Below are positions 18,386-27,136 of a stretch of DNA of 64,000 nucleotides, one piece after another (position 1 is the first letter of the stretch; the number at the start of each line of letters is the position of its first letter). The notes beneath the pieces are model-generated. The model ran no database searches and was not told where the DNA came from. It worked only from the letters and a program-made list of their open reading frames with translations. A program made the translations under genes and the position numbers. The stretch lies in contig NC_015738.1 in the NCBI RefSeq assembly GCF_000270285.1, forward strand, positions 1,426,001-1,490,000, given 5' to 3'. Source of the stretch: Eggerthella sp. YY7918. Its GTDB lineage: Bacteria > Actinomycetota > Coriobacteriia > Coriobacteriales > Eggerthellaceae.

Positions 18386-19555
18386 TCAGTAGCGATAGAG
18401 CGCTGCGATACCGGTTGTGCCAGGCATTCGGTCAGGGGCGAGCACCACGACGTCGGCATCCTGAGCGAGTGCTGCCCGCACGAACGCATCGGCCACGTCT
18501 GCGCCTTCGATGCTGCCATGACCGCCCTGTTCTTCGCGGGAGTTGTAGCGTACTGCACCTGTCGTCGAGTCAAAGGTGCCCGGGATATCACGCTCTTCCT
18601 CAACAAAGAGCACGCGCACCTTGCGTTGCGCCAATGCGCTGCCAAGTTCCTCAACGTCAGACGAACCTGTTCCGTGCGCCTGCGCCGTGCTGAACTCCTC
18701 AAGAAGGGTTTCGGTGCGCCGTTCGCGCTCATGTTTGATGATGCCTGTTGCAAGATTGAGCAGCTCGGGCGCTTCAATCCCGTTGATGTTCTTTTCGATC
18801 CCCTCATCGAGGAGGGTTGGAATCGTCGAGAGTTTTCGGAACATCTCTTGGTGCTCCGGAACGCTCACAAGGATAACGGGAAGCTCCAGGGCGGTTTCCA
18901 TATAAGCTCGTATCGCCTTGTCAACGTAGCGGAAGAACTTCTCGGCCTCTTCCTTCTTTACGTCGTTGCGCGACTTGTAACCATGGTAGGGCGGCATATG
19001 GTTTTCAAGACTGGTGTAGTCAAGCGCTGCCTCGTGGTCGTCATATACGATCGGATACAGCTCGCTGAACTCGTCCTTTATGTGGGGCAGTTCCACACGT
19101 TCGAGCGTGCTGAAGTCGCCATGGACGAACGAGAAGCGATCGGTGTTCAAGCCCAGCAGATAATAGTGCGTTCCAAAAGCGAAGTGTTTCATCAGCGGTT
19201 TGATGAAGAACGCGTCGCTCACCACCGCGCGCGGTTCAACCGCATATCCGAGGATATAGAGGTAGGCATGGTCGTTGCTGATAAGAGCAGCAAGACTGCC
19301 TTGTTCGATCGGCGCAACGACATCGTTTAGGTGCTCGCGCAGCTCGGTAAGTGCGCGTTCGATCCCTGTGATATTCCGTTCTTTATAGGAGCGCGCAAGT
19401 TCTGCGCGCGCGTCGGAAACGAGATCGTCGAACTGGATGCGATTTTCATCCGTATCGGCGGTTCCCTGTGTGGGAAGATAGAGCGAGACCAGAGGAGGCT
19501 CGGCGGATTCGTAAAGCACGGGATCGAGGTTGGTACGTACCGAGATGCCTTCCAT
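18386..19555 (-). CDS. baeRF-family protein (bacterial homologue of archaeo-eukaryotic release factor)
   Basis: 389 residues, soluble. The layout fits the bacterial eRF1-like (baeRF) families: an N-terminal domain with PPLVSLYLPTQ, a central region with RFSFVHGDFSTLERVELPHI and a C-terminal Rossmann-like part (DVEELGSALAQRKVRVLFVEEE, ending DADVVVLAPDRMPGTTGIAALYRY). Such proteins are thought to act on stalled ribosomes or hibernation but are hardly studied. The assignment rests on remembered motif order and is moderate. Its stop lies about 60 bases from the dgt start, on the same strand. Confidence 0.6.
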   Translation of the reverse strand: MEGISVRTNLDPVLYESAEPPLVSLYLPTQGTADTDENRIQFDDLVSDARAELARSYKERNITGIERALTELREHLNDVVAPIEQGSLAALISNDHAYLYILGYAVEPRAVVSDAFFIKPLMKHFAFGTHYYLLGLNTDRFSFVHGDFSTLERVELPHIKDEFSELYPIVYDDHEAALDYTSLENHMPPYHGYKSRNDVKKEEAEKFFRYVDKAIRAYMETALELPVILVSVPEHQEMFRKLSTIPTLLDEGIEKNINGIEAPELLNLATGIIKHERERRTETLLEEFSTAQAHGTGSSDVEELGSALAQRKVRVLFVEEERDIPGTFDSTTGAVRYNSREEQGGHGSIEGADVADAFVRAALAQDADVVVLAPDRMPGTTGIAALYRY

Positions 19556-19808
19556 AGGTATACCTCCGTATTCGTTGCGATTGTGCGCTTTCTTCAGCTA
19601 AACGCTTCGGGAAATGTTCTTGCTGAGCATAGCAGCGCACGTGGTAAGCGTATTCGCGTTCGGCGATTCGTAAGCCCCCGGTTGGCGAACTGCAAGCACC
19701 GAAGGCATCGCTTGGCTTGGGGTCTCTTGCTGGTGATCGGCGCGCGCACCGCGGGGCACTCAATCCATGCGCTATACTGTGCGAAACAAGAAATTCGGAA
19801 GGATGCAC

Positions 19809-20000
19809 ATGAAGAATCGGGATGGAGTGTACGCAGCCATTGCTGTGGCGAGTTTTGTCCTGATGACAGGAAGCCTCATTCTCACGTATTCCAATGCCGG
19901 CGAAGGCGGTGTGGGCATCGGCGAGCTTGTCCCGTCCTTAGGATTTGCGCTGTTATTCCTGGTAAACCTTGTTCTTTCAAGACAAAATAGGCGGAGGTAG
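19809..20000 (+). CDS. Small two-helix membrane protein
   Basis: 63 residues. Two hydrophobic helices (about 8-27 and 38-55) are joined by a short Gly-rich loop (NAGEGGVGIGE) and the end is basic (SRQNRRR). The ATG is five bases behind GGAAGGA. The stop is ten bases before dnaG, so it is probably the first gene of the dnaG transcript. The 250 bases upstream hold the shared promoter region with the divergent baeRF gene. No function is known. Confidence 0.7.
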   Translation: MKNRDGVYAAIAVASFVLMTGSLILTYSNAGEGGVGIGELVPSLGFALLFLVNLVLSRQNRRR

Positions 20001-20010
20001 CACCATAGCG

Positions 20011-21891
20011 ATGGCCGGCATCAGCGATGAAGACATTCAACGAGTACGCGAAGCGAACGACCTGGTAGCCGTCATCGGCGAACGTACGCCCGTAAAACAA
20101 CGCGGGCGTGATTTTTGGTGCTGCTGTCCTTTCCATAACGAGAAAACCCCTTCGTGCAAGATCGATCCCTCCATGCAGCTGTGGCATTGTTTTGGTTGCG
20201 GCGAGGGCGGTGATGTGTTCGGGTTCATCATGAAGATCGAGGACCTGTCGTTTCCTGAGGCGGTGCGCAGGCTTGCCGAGCGCGCTCACATCGAAATTAC
20301 CGAGACCGGCAGAGGTCCGAGTATCGGAAGCGGGCAGAAAGCTCGCCTCAAGGCGGTGTGTGCGGAAACCGCGGCATTTTATCACCGTCAGCTCATGCGC
20401 AATCCCGATGCGGAAGCGGGTGCGGCGCGCAGCTATCTTGCGGGACGGGGACTGGGCGGCGAGGTGCCAAAAACCTGGAACTTGGGATTTGCTCCTGGGC
20501 GCGGACAGCTTGTGCGGCACCTTGCTGCGAAGGGATTTAAGCCCAATGAGATGATAGAGGCCAACGTTGCGCTCAAGGGCGACGGCGGAAAATTGCGCGA
20601 CCGCTTCTTTAATCGCATCATGTTTCCCATCAACGATCCGCAGGGGGAATGCATTGCCTTTGGCGGTCGTGTGGTGGGCAAGGGCGAGCCGAAATACTTG
20701 AACTCCCAAGAGACTCCGTTGTTTCATAAATCGCAGGTGCTCTACGGCCTCGACAAGGCGAAGGCGTCGATGGCAGCATCCGGCGTGGCGGTGGTGGTGG
20801 AAGGCTACACCGACGTTATTACGCTTTCCGAAGCGGGTGTGAAAAATGTGGTGGCCACCCTGGGTACGGCGTTGACCATGCGCCATATTCGCTTGCTCTC
20901 GCGCCACGCGCAGCATCGCATCGTGTATCTGTTTGACGGCGACGAGGCCGGTCAGCGTGCTGCCGATCGCGCCTTGGCTTTTATCGACGAATCCATGACG
21001 CCCGAAGCGGGGCGCACCAAAATAGAACTTGCGGCGGTCACGTTGCCCGACAATCTGGACCCGGCCGATTTTGTGGTGCAGCGCGGCGCAGAGGCGCTGC
21101 AGGCGCTCATTGCTTCTGCGCAACCTCTCATCAAATATGGCATTGAGCGTCGGCTGGCACGTCATGATCTCACTCGGGCCGAAGGACGCGCGGCGGCGCT
21201 GACTGACGCGCTGTCGGTATTGGCGCCCATCAAGGATTCGCTTTTGGCAAGGGATTATGCGGTGCAGATGATTGCGTCAAGTGTGCGTGCGCGCGAGCAA
21301 GATGTACTCGACCAGCTTGAACAACTGACGCCGCCGCGTGCGTCGCAAACAGACGATGGTTCTGACGTGAAAACAGCTTCGGCGACATCTTCCAACGTCG
21401 CGCCCTCTGCCGCAGTTACGCTTCCTCAGGCCGAACTTAATCGAAGGCGATTCGAGCGCGAGCTTCTTAGTCTTGCGGCGCGTCGTCCCGATTTGGCCCT
21501 GCGTCATGCCGATGCTCTCGCCAGTACTCAGTGGCATGAACAGGCCCATGACACCATCGCGCAAAGCCTCTTGGAAACGCTCGCCAACGATCCCGCGGCG
21601 ACTCCTGCACGTATCGTGACCGACGCGTCGCTGGTGTATCCCGCGGCGGCAGGAATTTTAACCTCGGGTGCCATGACCGATTCAATCGCCCCCGAACCGC
21701 TTGCAGCCTTTTTGGTGGAGGAGTTGGCCATCGGAGATGCCGAAGACGCCATTGCGGCCCTGAAAGCGCGGCTCAAAGATCCCTCGCGCATGCCTGCTGA
21801 CGAGTATGAATTCCTTTTTGAAGCCGTAGCAGCCATGCAGAAGGACCTTCTGAATAGAAGGAAGTCTCACAAGCCCCTCGCTCTTTCGTAG
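20011..21891 (+). CDS. dnaG: DNA primase
   Basis: 626 residues. The N-terminal CHC2 zinc finger is CCPFHNEKTPSCKIDPSMQ followed by WHCFGCGEGGDVFGF. The primase core has the TOPRIM motifs VVVVEGYTDVITL and YLFDGDEAGQRAADRAL. The C-terminal third is a helical region, Ala-rich in the linker, that should bind the replicative helicase. It synthesises RNA primers at the replication fork. rpoD, the usual neighbour in the macromolecular synthesis operon, is absent here. Confidence 0.96.
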   Translation: MAGISDEDIQRVREANDLVAVIGERTPVKQRGRDFWCCCPFHNEKTPSCKIDPSMQLWHCFGCGEGGDVFGFIMKIEDLSFPEAVRRLAERAHIEITETGRGPSIGSGQKARLKAVCAETAAFYHRQLMRNPDAEAGAARSYLAGRGLGGEVPKTWNLGFAPGRGQLVRHLAAKGFKPNEMIEANVALKGDGGKLRDRFFNRIMFPINDPQGECIAFGGRVVGKGEPKYLNSQETPLFHKSQVLYGLDKAKASMAASGVAVVVEGYTDVITLSEAGVKNVVATLGTALTMRHIRLLSRHAQHRIVYLFDGDEAGQRAADRALAFIDESMTPEAGRTKIELAAVTLPDNLDPADFVVQRGAEALQALIASAQPLIKYGIERRLARHDLTRAEGRAAALTDALSVLAPIKDSLLARDYAVQMIASSVRAREQDVLDQLEQLTPPRASQTDDGSDVKTASATSSNVAPSAAVTLPQAELNRRRFERELLSLAARRPDLALRHADALASTQWHEQAHDTIAQSLLETLANDPAATPARIVTDASLVYPAAAGILTSGAMTDSIAPEPLAAFLVEELAIGDAEDAIAALKARLKDPSRMPADEYEFLFEAVAAMQKDLLNRRKSHKPLALS

Positions 21892-21960
21892 TGTTACGCA
21901 TGTGTTACCATTGAGCTCGGCCCGTAGAAGTGTGATGTGCGACAGAAGGGGGCTGTGGTT

Positions 21961-22929
21961 GTGCGAATTGAATCGCTCGCATTGTTTCTTTCTGTGGTGG
22001 CGGAAGGCTCCATTACGCGCGCAGCGCGATCGTCCTACATCTCCCAGCAAGGTGCGAGCGCTATCATCAAAAGCCTTGAGCACGAATTCGGCGTTACGCT
22101 GTTCGAACGCAGGGGTGCAAGCCTTCAGTTGACCGAAGCAGGCGCACGCATCGCGGCTGAGGCGGAGTCCGTGGTGTCCGCCTATCGAAAGCTTCAGACG
22201 GTGGCAGCGCTCAGTGAAGGAAGTCGACCGGACGACGGAGGTCCTGCGAGAATTGTGACAACGCCGCATGCGCTCAATGTCCTTTCTCCCATATTCGATG
22301 CCTATCGTGAAGTGCAGGGAGAAAAAGACCCGTTTATACTTGTGGAAGAGAGCATCTTCGACATCGTTGGTGCGTTTCCCGATCTTGATCCCAACGCGCT
22401 GTACGTTGTCAATGTTCCCACGTTCATGGAAACGATTATTGAGCGTCTCGGTTCGTCGTTTGAGCCGCTTGTGGTTTGCGAACTCATGCTCTATTGCCGA
22501 TCGGATTCTCCCTTTGCAGATAGAGGGATGATTTCGCGTGACGAGTTGTCGGAGATGAATATTGCCTGCTATAACGAGGCGTTACTGATTCGGCTGGTTC
22601 AACATCTTCTCAAAGGCGTTGAAGGGGCCGATATTGCCATGCGTACTTCGAATTTGAGCTTGCTGAATCGTATGATATCCGAACCGCGTACGGTCACCTT
22701 CATCGACTCGCTGTCGTTGTTCTTAAACGGTGTGCCTGATGGCGATTCCTGCATTCCCATTGAAAACCCGGTTTCTTTTGCCACGGGGTTTTTGGGACCG
22801 GTGCGCGGACCTGCGGCCGAGCGCTTCGCCGCTTTTTTCCGTCGCTATCTTGAAACGGTATGCTCGGATTATCAAAAGCGTTTCGTTTTGACATGGCCTC
22901 CGCCGCGAACACAGGAGTCGGCGTCATGA
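21961..22929 (+). CDS. LysR-family transcriptional regulator
   Basis: 322 residues. The N-terminal winged helix-turn-helix is clear (ESLALFLSVVAEGSITRAA, then LEHEFGVTLFERRGASLQLTEAG), followed by a periplasmic-binding-like sensor domain. The GTG at 21961 is chosen because AAGGGGG lies about nine bases upstream and the protein starts as LysR proteins do; a GTG 24 bases earlier is possible. The stop overlaps the next gene's start (ATGA). The gene is oriented towards the molybdoenzyme operon, which it may control in response to a small-molecule substrate. Confidence 0.92.
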   Translation: MRIESLALFLSVVAEGSITRAARSSYISQQGASAIIKSLEHEFGVTLFERRGASLQLTEAGARIAAEAESVVSAYRKLQTVAALSEGSRPDDGGPARIVTTPHALNVLSPIFDAYREVQGEKDPFILVEESIFDIVGAFPDLDPNALYVVNVPTFMETIIERLGSSFEPLVVCELMLYCRSDSPFADRGMISRDELSEMNIACYNEALLIRLVQHLLKGVEGADIAMRTSNLSLLNRMISEPRTVTFIDSLSLFLNGVPDGDSCIPIENPVSFATGFLGPVRGPAAERFAAFFRRYLETVCSDYQKRFVLTWPPPRTQESAS

Positions 22930-23126
22930 AGTTTTACCGTTTCGTTATTGATCAACGCATATGTCGCCAGTGCGGTTCGTGTGCTCGCGCATGCCCCCAG
23001 GCTGCGGTAAAAGAGACGTCTGACAAGCGCTTTGTGATTGACCAAGACCACTGCGATGGTTGCGGTGCTTGTCGTGATGCCTGCAAATTGCGCGCCATTG
23101 TTAAACGCAAAGGATTGTTCCTGTAA
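22926..23126 (+). CDS. Small 2[4Fe-4S] ferredoxin
   Basis: 66 residues. Two clusters are predicted from CRQCGSCARACP (residues 13-24) and CDGCGACRDACK (43-54), the bacterial two-cluster ferredoxin pattern except that the second lacks the final Pro. The ATG overlaps the LysR stop, so the regulator and ferredoxin are translationally coupled. A terminator follows. It could be an electron donor for the downstream oxidoreductase or a redox partner of the regulator. Confidence 0.9.
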   Translation: MKFYRFVIDQRICRQCGSCARACPQAAVKETSDKRFVIDQDHCDGCGACRDACKLRAIVKRKGLFL

Positions 23127-23152
23127 AGCTGAGCTACGCGTGTCCGTAAACA

Positions 23153-23193
23153 AAAGAACCTCCCACAACAAAACGTTGTGAGGGGTTCTTTCT
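23153..23193 (+). terminator. Intrinsic terminator after the LysR-ferredoxin pair
   Basis: AGAACCTCCCACAAC and GTTGTGAGGGGTTCT pair over 13 of 15 bases around AAAAC, followed by a short T-rich run (TTTCT). Confidence 0.85.
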
Positions 23194-23318
23194 ATTGCTG
23201 TTTGCCAACGGCTGAAAATCTTCTCAAAATCAGGGGTATTGAGTAGAGAAACGGGGTTCGCACAGAAGGAGGTGAAAACGAGCTCAAGGTTCGCACACAA
23301 ACAAAAGGAGGAGCACCT

Positions 23319-25655
23319 ATGTCATCAGTTATTCCCCTTCCAGACGGGGGGAAGATAGTCAAGACGAACTGCTTCGAGTGTCATGCGAAGTGTGGCGTCC
23401 TTTGCGAAGTCGATAAAGACGGCAAGCTGGTGAACGTAAAGGGCAACCCGGAGGACCCGCGCAGCGAAGGCAGGATGTGCGGCAAGGGGCTGTCCGCCAC
23501 CAAGATACTCTACGATCCCGACAGACTCCGCTATCCTCTGCGACGCAAGGGAGAGCGCGGAGCGGGGGAGTGGGAGCAGATTTCGTGGGATGAGGCCATC
23601 AAATGGCTTGCCCAGCGGGTGGAAGCGCTCACCGAAGAGTACGGAGCCGAAACGATCGCCTACGGACAGGGCACCGGCCGCGGCACAAACCAATGGACGG
23701 GACGCGCGGGCAACGCGGGCGGGCGCGTACATCACAGTCTCTCGCCCGGCAACATTTGCCTTGTGCCCATGATGGTGCAGGCTTTTTTGCAGTTTGGCAT
23801 GTTTCCGACGTTCGATGGATGCGATTTCGACAATGCAGACTGCATCGTGTTTTGGGGTTCGAACTCGGTTTGGACCGAGCCTACGTACACGTCGGGCCAA
23901 GTGGGTCGCAGCCGCGACCGCGGGGCAAAGCTCATCGTCATCGATCCGTTCTTTGAACACCCCTTAGCTGCGCGCGCTGACCATTTCTTGGGCGTGCGAC
24001 CGGGGGCTGACGTCTATGTGGCCTATGCATGGCTCAACGTCATCATGAACGAGGGTCTTTACGACCATGAGTTCACGCAGAAATACACCAATGCACCCAT
24101 GCTTATCATCGAAGGCGCCGAGGTGCCGCTTAACGAGGCGCTCATTAAGGAGGACGGCAACCCGCAGGCTATGCTTGTGTGGGATAAGGCAACCCAATCG
24201 CTTGTGGAAATACACTCCAAAGGCATCGACGAGGACTTGGAATATCGCGGTATGATCAAGACGGTCGATGGCCAAGAAGTTCCCGTTAAAACGGTGTGGC
24301 TGGGGCTGAAGGAACGTGCCGACCGCTGGACTCCCGAAGCTGCTGAGGAGATGTGCTGGGTTAAGGCAGACACGATTCGAGAATCTGCACGCACCTATGC
24401 GCAAGCTCCGGCGGCGACCATCAACGTGTTTCAGGGTTTGGAGGAGCAGACGAACTGCAAAGACATCCTCCAGCTGGTGAATTGCATCATTGCCATCTGC
24501 GGAAATTTGGAAAAGCCTGGCGGTAACTTGAGCATGCCCTTCTGGAACCAGATGGGACCCCTCACCGGTGCTGAGCCGCAGACGCAAAAAGAGCTGCGTA
24601 TCGTCGACGAGCGTGCGCCGGGTACGGTATACGGCATTTCGAACCCGACGTGTTTGTTTGAGGCCATGCGCACCGGTAAACCCTATCCCATCAAGGGCTA
24701 CATAATGGTGCAGGGCAATCCGTTGTCGTGGGCTGAAAACACCTCGCTTGTGCGCGAGTCGCTCAAATGTCTCGACCTGCTTGTTTGCATGGATTATTAC
24801 ATGTCGCCCACCTGTGAGCTAGCCGACCTTGTACTTCCCTCGACCCATTGGACCGAGCGCGACTATTTGGCCGACGAGGTTTGCAGCGAATGGGTCTTCG
24901 GGCAGCAGAAAGCCGTCGAGCCTTTGTACGAGCGCAAAAGCGACGTGTGGTTCTGGCGTACGTTCGGACACCGCCTGAATCCCGAGTGGTGGCCGTGGGA
25001 AAGCGACGAGGAGCTGTTCAATTGGCAGCTTGAGCAAACGCATGCGGGCATCACCTGGGAAGAGCTGAAGGAAAAGTGGATTCACCGTGTTCCGCAAATG
25101 CCTTCACGTGAATACGAAAAAAACGGGTTCGGTACGCCGACGGGTCGTGCGGAGCTGTATTCGGTCATCTGTTTGGTGTCGGGATCCAAACCCTTCCCCG
25201 AGGCAACGGAGCCAAAAGAAAGCGTATTCGCCACGCCTGATCTTGCGAAAGACTACCCGTTGACGGCGGTGACCGGCCGCCGGTATCCCATCTACTATCA
25301 TTCAGCCTACCGCGGCATTCCGCATTTGCGCGAAATTGTGCCGGAGCCGCAGGTTATCTTCCATACCTCGGTGGCAAAGCAGCTTGGTATCGAGCGGGAC
25401 GAGTGGGTATGGATCGAATCTCCAACAGGGCGCATCACCATGAAGGCGCGCCCCAGCGATGGGGTGGATCCGCGTATCTGTGTTATTCCGCATGGATGGT
25501 GGCAGGCGTGCCCTGCGCTCGATTTGCCGGGGTATCCCGATGGCATGTCGAATGCGAACACCATCACGAGCGACCGCGTCTATAACGACGAATACTTAAC
25601 GCCGGGATTGCGCAGCACGCTGTGCCGCATCGTTAAGAAGAAGGAAGGTGAATAG
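23319..25655 (+). CDS. Molybdopterin (Mo/W-bisPGD) oxidoreductase, catalytic subunit
   Basis: 778 residues, DMSO reductase superfamily. The N-terminal [4Fe-4S] site has Cys18, Cys21, Cys25 and Cys54 (NCFECHAKC...MCGKG). A likely metal ligand is Cys147 (SPGNICLVP), where other members carry Ser, Asp, Cys or Sec. The dinucleotide-binding part ends in LPGYPDGMSNANTIT. There is no TAT signal peptide, so the enzyme should face the cytoplasm, unlike DmsA. The ATG follows AAAGGAGG. Fe-S, anchor and MFS genes follow in the operon. A role such as reductive dehydroxylation or hydration of an organic compound is only an inference from family and habitat. Confidence 0.9.
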   Translation: MSSVIPLPDGGKIVKTNCFECHAKCGVLCEVDKDGKLVNVKGNPEDPRSEGRMCGKGLSATKILYDPDRLRYPLRRKGERGAGEWEQISWDEAIKWLAQRVEALTEEYGAETIAYGQGTGRGTNQWTGRAGNAGGRVHHSLSPGNICLVPMMVQAFLQFGMFPTFDGCDFDNADCIVFWGSNSVWTEPTYTSGQVGRSRDRGAKLIVIDPFFEHPLAARADHFLGVRPGADVYVAYAWLNVIMNEGLYDHEFTQKYTNAPMLIIEGAEVPLNEALIKEDGNPQAMLVWDKATQSLVEIHSKGIDEDLEYRGMIKTVDGQEVPVKTVWLGLKERADRWTPEAAEEMCWVKADTIRESARTYAQAPAATINVFQGLEEQTNCKDILQLVNCIIAICGNLEKPGGNLSMPFWNQMGPLTGAEPQTQKELRIVDERAPGTVYGISNPTCLFEAMRTGKPYPIKGYIMVQGNPLSWAENTSLVRESLKCLDLLVCMDYYMSPTCELADLVLPSTHWTERDYLADEVCSEWVFGQQKAVEPLYERKSDVWFWRTFGHRLNPEWWPWESDEELFNWQLEQTHAGITWEELKEKWIHRVPQMPSREYEKNGFGTPTGRAELYSVICLVSGSKPFPEATEPKESVFATPDLAKDYPLTAVTGRRYPIYYHSAYRGIPHLREIVPEPQVIFHTSVAKQLGIERDEWVWIESPTGRITMKARPSDGVDPRICVIPHGWWQACPALDLPGYPDGMSNANTITSDRVYNDEYLTPGLRSTLCRIVKKKEGE

Positions 25656-25657
25656 CC

Positions 25658-26266
25658 ATGGCCGAAGCAAAACGTCATTGGGGCATGGTCATCGACCTCG
25701 ATAAATGCACGGGCTGCCAGGCGTGCGCCGTGGCGTGCAAGATGGAAAACGATGTCGATTTGGGCGTGTTTTGGAATCGCGTGTACCGCATGGGGCCCAT
25801 CGGCCAGTATCCCGATAAGCTGGAGATGTTCTATTTCCCCAACCAGTGCATGCACTGCGAGGAGCCGAGCTGCGTGGCGGTGTGCCCCACCAAGGCAACC
25901 TACCAAACCGACGACGGCATTGTGCTGGTGGATTCCAGCCTGTGCTTTGGCTGTCAGTATTGCATTTGGGCATGTCCTTACGAGGCACGTACGCTAAATC
26001 CGAACACCAAGACCGTAGAAAAATGCATTCTGTGCGTGCACAAGCTGGAGCAGGGAGAAAAGCCGGCGTGTGTGTACACCTGCACCACGGGGTGCCGTAC
26101 GGTGGGCGATCTGAATGATCCTGAAAGTGAGATATCTAAAGTATTGGAGGCAAACGAGGATCGACAGTATCGCGTGCATCTTGAGTTCGGCAACAAACCG
26201 TCCGTCATCTACCTCGTACCTCGGAAAGGAGCTGAGACGCTATGCAAATCCATTGGCCGCTCGTAA
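25658..26266 (+). CDS. DmsB/PhsB-type four-cluster [4Fe-4S] electron transfer subunit
   Basis: 202 residues. Four cysteine groups are visible: CTGCQACAVACK, CMHCEEPSCVAVCP, CFGCQYCIWACP and a split last group (CILC, then CVYTCTTGC). This is the ferredoxin-like subunit that carries electrons between the membrane anchor and the molybdoenzyme. It starts two bases after the catalytic subunit stop and its end overlaps the anchor gene by 25 bases, so the three subunits are made together. Confidence 0.95.
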   Translation: MAEAKRHWGMVIDLDKCTGCQACAVACKMENDVDLGVFWNRVYRMGPIGQYPDKLEMFYFPNQCMHCEEPSCVAVCPTKATYQTDDGIVLVDSSLCFGCQYCIWACPYEARTLNPNTKTVEKCILCVHKLEQGEKPACVYTCTTGCRTVGDLNDPESEISKVLEANEDRQYRVHLEFGNKPSVIYLVPRKGAETLCKSIGRS

Positions 26267-27084
26267 TATCGACCGTCTGTCAGCGCGTTGGCTTGGGGAT
26301 GTTTGTGTGCGCGTTTTTGGCCAACCTCTGCTTTGGACTCATGCTTCCGATGAACTACGTCGCCATAGCCACGCTGGTACTTCTGTGTGTGGGTGGCATC
26401 GCATCCATCTTCCATCTGCAAACGCCGACGCGTTTCTTCAATGCGTTTTCGAACTTTGGGTCGCACCTTACCCAAGAGGCGTTCGTGACCCCGTTTTTGG
26501 GCATCGCACTGCTGGCGTGCTGCCTTGACGGCCTGGTCTTTAACTTGGGTGCGGGATCTCTAGCGCTTCAGGCGGTGGCGGTGCTTCTGTCACTTCTGTT
26601 TTTGGTTTGCACGGGGCTTTCCTACCAAATGGGATCGCGTCCTGCATGGAACACGCCGTTTGTGCTGGGACTCTTTCTGCTGACAGCCGCCGAAGCCGGA
26701 TCAATCGCGACGCTTGCGGTGTGCCTGCTTGCGCTCGGCACCCTGCCTCTGGGGGTTTCCTTGGCTGCGATAGTGTTGCTTGCTGCCTGTATTGTTGTGC
26801 AGTTCGCATATGTATCGCGCATGCGCCATGTGGGGTATGGCGTCAATGTACGTGCAGGTGAAGAACCATATCGTTTCACCTATATCGCATGGATCGCGTG
26901 TGGCGTGGTTGCAACAGCCGTTGCGTCGGTGCTGGCAATCGTGCTTTCGTCTGCGCTTCTTGCACTCGTTGCGCTTGTGGCTTCGGCTGTGGGAATTGTT
27001 GCATGGACGGTATTGTTCTTTAAAGGCGCCCTCAAAGTAAAAATGTTCCCTATGTATCCGGTTGATCTGAATCTCGATATGTAA
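26242..27084 (+). CDS. DmsC-like membrane anchor subunit
   Basis: 280 residues with about eight hydrophobic helices. The beginning (WPLVISTVCQRVGLGMFVCA) and the motif IASIFHLQTPTRFFNAFSNFGSHL at about residues 52-76 are typical of DmsC anchors, which oxidise menaquinol and hold the complex at the membrane. The ATG lies behind AAAGGAG inside the end of the previous gene. Since the catalytic subunit lacks a TAT signal, the site of substrate reduction would be inside the cell. Confidence 0.88.
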   Translation: MQIHWPLVISTVCQRVGLGMFVCAFLANLCFGLMLPMNYVAIATLVLLCVGGIASIFHLQTPTRFFNAFSNFGSHLTQEAFVTPFLGIALLACCLDGLVFNLGAGSLALQAVAVLLSLLFLVCTGLSYQMGSRPAWNTPFVLGLFLLTAAEAGSIATLAVCLLALGTLPLGVSLAAIVLLAACIVVQFAYVSRMRHVGYGVNVRAGEEPYRFTYIAWIACGVVATAVASVLAIVLSSALLALVALVASAVGIVAWTVLFFKGALKVKMFPMYPVDLNLDM

Positions 27085-27094
27085 ACGTCTCGCT

Positions 27095-27120
27095 GCAGGC
27101 GTACCGGAAGGTACGCCTGC
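27095..27120 (+). terminator. Hairpin between anchor and MFS genes
   Basis: GCAGGCGTACC and GGTACGCCTGC pair perfectly over 11 bases around GGAA. Only TTCTC follows, so it may attenuate or stabilise the message rather than end it; the MFS gene begins 17 bases later. Confidence 0.6.
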
Positions 27121-27136
27121 TTCTCAAGGGGGTTTC

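Noticed and set aside
23255-23312. Two copies of GGTTCGCACA each before an AAGGAGG-like site upstream of the molybdoenzyme
   Set aside because: Short direct repeat of ten bases; could be a duplicated ribosome binding region but may be chance.
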